Source of the DNA: Mesorhizobium sp. M7A.F.Ca.US.008.03.1.1
GTDB taxonomy: Bacteria; Pseudomonadota; Alphaproteobacteria; Rhizobiales; Rhizobiaceae
Direction: 5' to 3'
Assembly (NCBI RefSeq): GCF_003997495.1
Contig: NZ_RZRU01000001.1
Span: forward strand, 310,001 to 374,000
Length of the DNA: 64,000 bases
The position numbers and the translations under genes were made by a program. Shown in pieces: positions 63,834-64,000 of the stretch; the stretch's first letter is position 1, and each line of letters begins with the position of its first letter. Below the pieces are notes generated by a model that made no database searches, was not told the DNA's origin, and saw only the letters and a list, made by a program, of their open reading frames with translations.

Positions 63834-64000
63834 TCACGCTGGCGCTTTGGCCCGTGCACAAACCACCCTGGCTTCACCGGCTTTGTTCGCAACCGTGCGA
63901 ATGCTCTCATAGGCTTTGGAACGCTCAACCAAACTCATGACCTGCCGGTCCTGGCCAAGCCCGACCTCGAAAAGCAGCATACCACCTTGCCGCAGATAGC
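63834..64000 (-). CDS. C-terminal end of a methyltransferase-like protein (cut by window edge)
   Basis: At least 54 codons read on the minus strand, stop TGA at 63834-63836, 5' end outside the window. YLRQGGMLLFEVGLGQDRQV and a final ARVVCARAKAPA resemble the C-terminal strand of class I SAM methyltransferases of the PrmC/HemK type (GG-x-L-L-x-E-V-G). Too little for firm assignment. Convergent with the biosynthetic cluster. Confidence 0.5.
   Translation of the reverse strand, partial: YLRQGGMLLFEVGLGQDRQVMSLVERSKAYESIRTVANKAGEARVVCARAKAPA

Noticed and set aside
1..64000. tRNA, rRNA, CRISPR or insertion-sequence features
   Set aside because: No cloverleaf-like tRNA segment, spaced direct repeats, or transposase motif noticed on reading either strand; a covariance or repeat search could still find something.

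Overview
The window is GC-rich, densely coding alphaproteobacterial chromosome, most likely from a Mesorhizobium-like member of the Rhizobiales. The evidence is HWE-type signalling, many rhizobial-type small proteins, stacked ABC-transporter catabolic islands and frequent ATGA overlaps between genes. The genus is inferred, not shown. I saw no rRNA, tRNA, CRISPR array, phage or intact insertion sequence.

Region 1 (21-8965, minus strand) is one tightly coupled glycan cassette of eight genes: two NAD-dependent epimerases, a B12-binding radical SAM enzyme, four glycosyltransferases (three of them paralogous CgeB-like proteins) and a UDP-glucuronate decarboxylase. It probably makes a modified surface or secreted oligosaccharide.

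Region 2 (9178-21368) looks like stress and envelope functions. A CheB/CheR/PAS/HWE histidine kinase has a single-domain response regulator behind it. A divergent pair consists of a receiver protein with a sigma-2-like tail and a small, possibly NepR-like, protein. A Zn-alcohol dehydrogenase and an SDR follow. After them come small lipoproteins and membrane proteins, an atypical Nramp-family transporter that lacks the usual metal ligands, PRC-barrel-type proteins and a GNAT acetyltransferase.

Region 3 (21693-43860) is a catabolic island. An AraC regulator precedes hydantoinase/5-oxoprolinase A and B. Next is a plus-strand operon of a three-subunit molybdenum hydroxylase, PxpA, a class III aminotransferase and a cupin/SnoaL fusion. 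Facing it on the minus strand is pxpA2 - biotin carrier - biotin carboxylase - pxpB - pxpC followed by livGFHMK, with a divergent LysR gene. Together these fit import of an N-heterocycle or lactam, hydroxylation, ATP-dependent ring opening and transamination. The coxM and pxpA2 promoters share a duplicated element of about 115 bp, including a putative LysR site and a conserved start of an upstream ORF. This suggests that one regulator controls both halves of the island.

Region 4 (43875-55023) is a second catabolic region: an aldehyde dehydrogenase flanked by SDR and LysR remnants; a hydrolase, aldehyde dehydrogenase and Fe-alcohol dehydrogenase on the minus strand; and a divergent GntR regulator, sugar-type ABC transporter and PfpI-like protein.

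Region 5 (55399-64000) has two small genes and then a compact biosynthetic cluster. It encodes a one-module A-T-TE protein, an NAD-synthetase-like amide ligase, an asparagine-synthetase-like amidotransferase, an acyl-AMP ligase and an acyl carrier protein. A convergent methyltransferase-like gene is cut by the window edge. The product is unknown.
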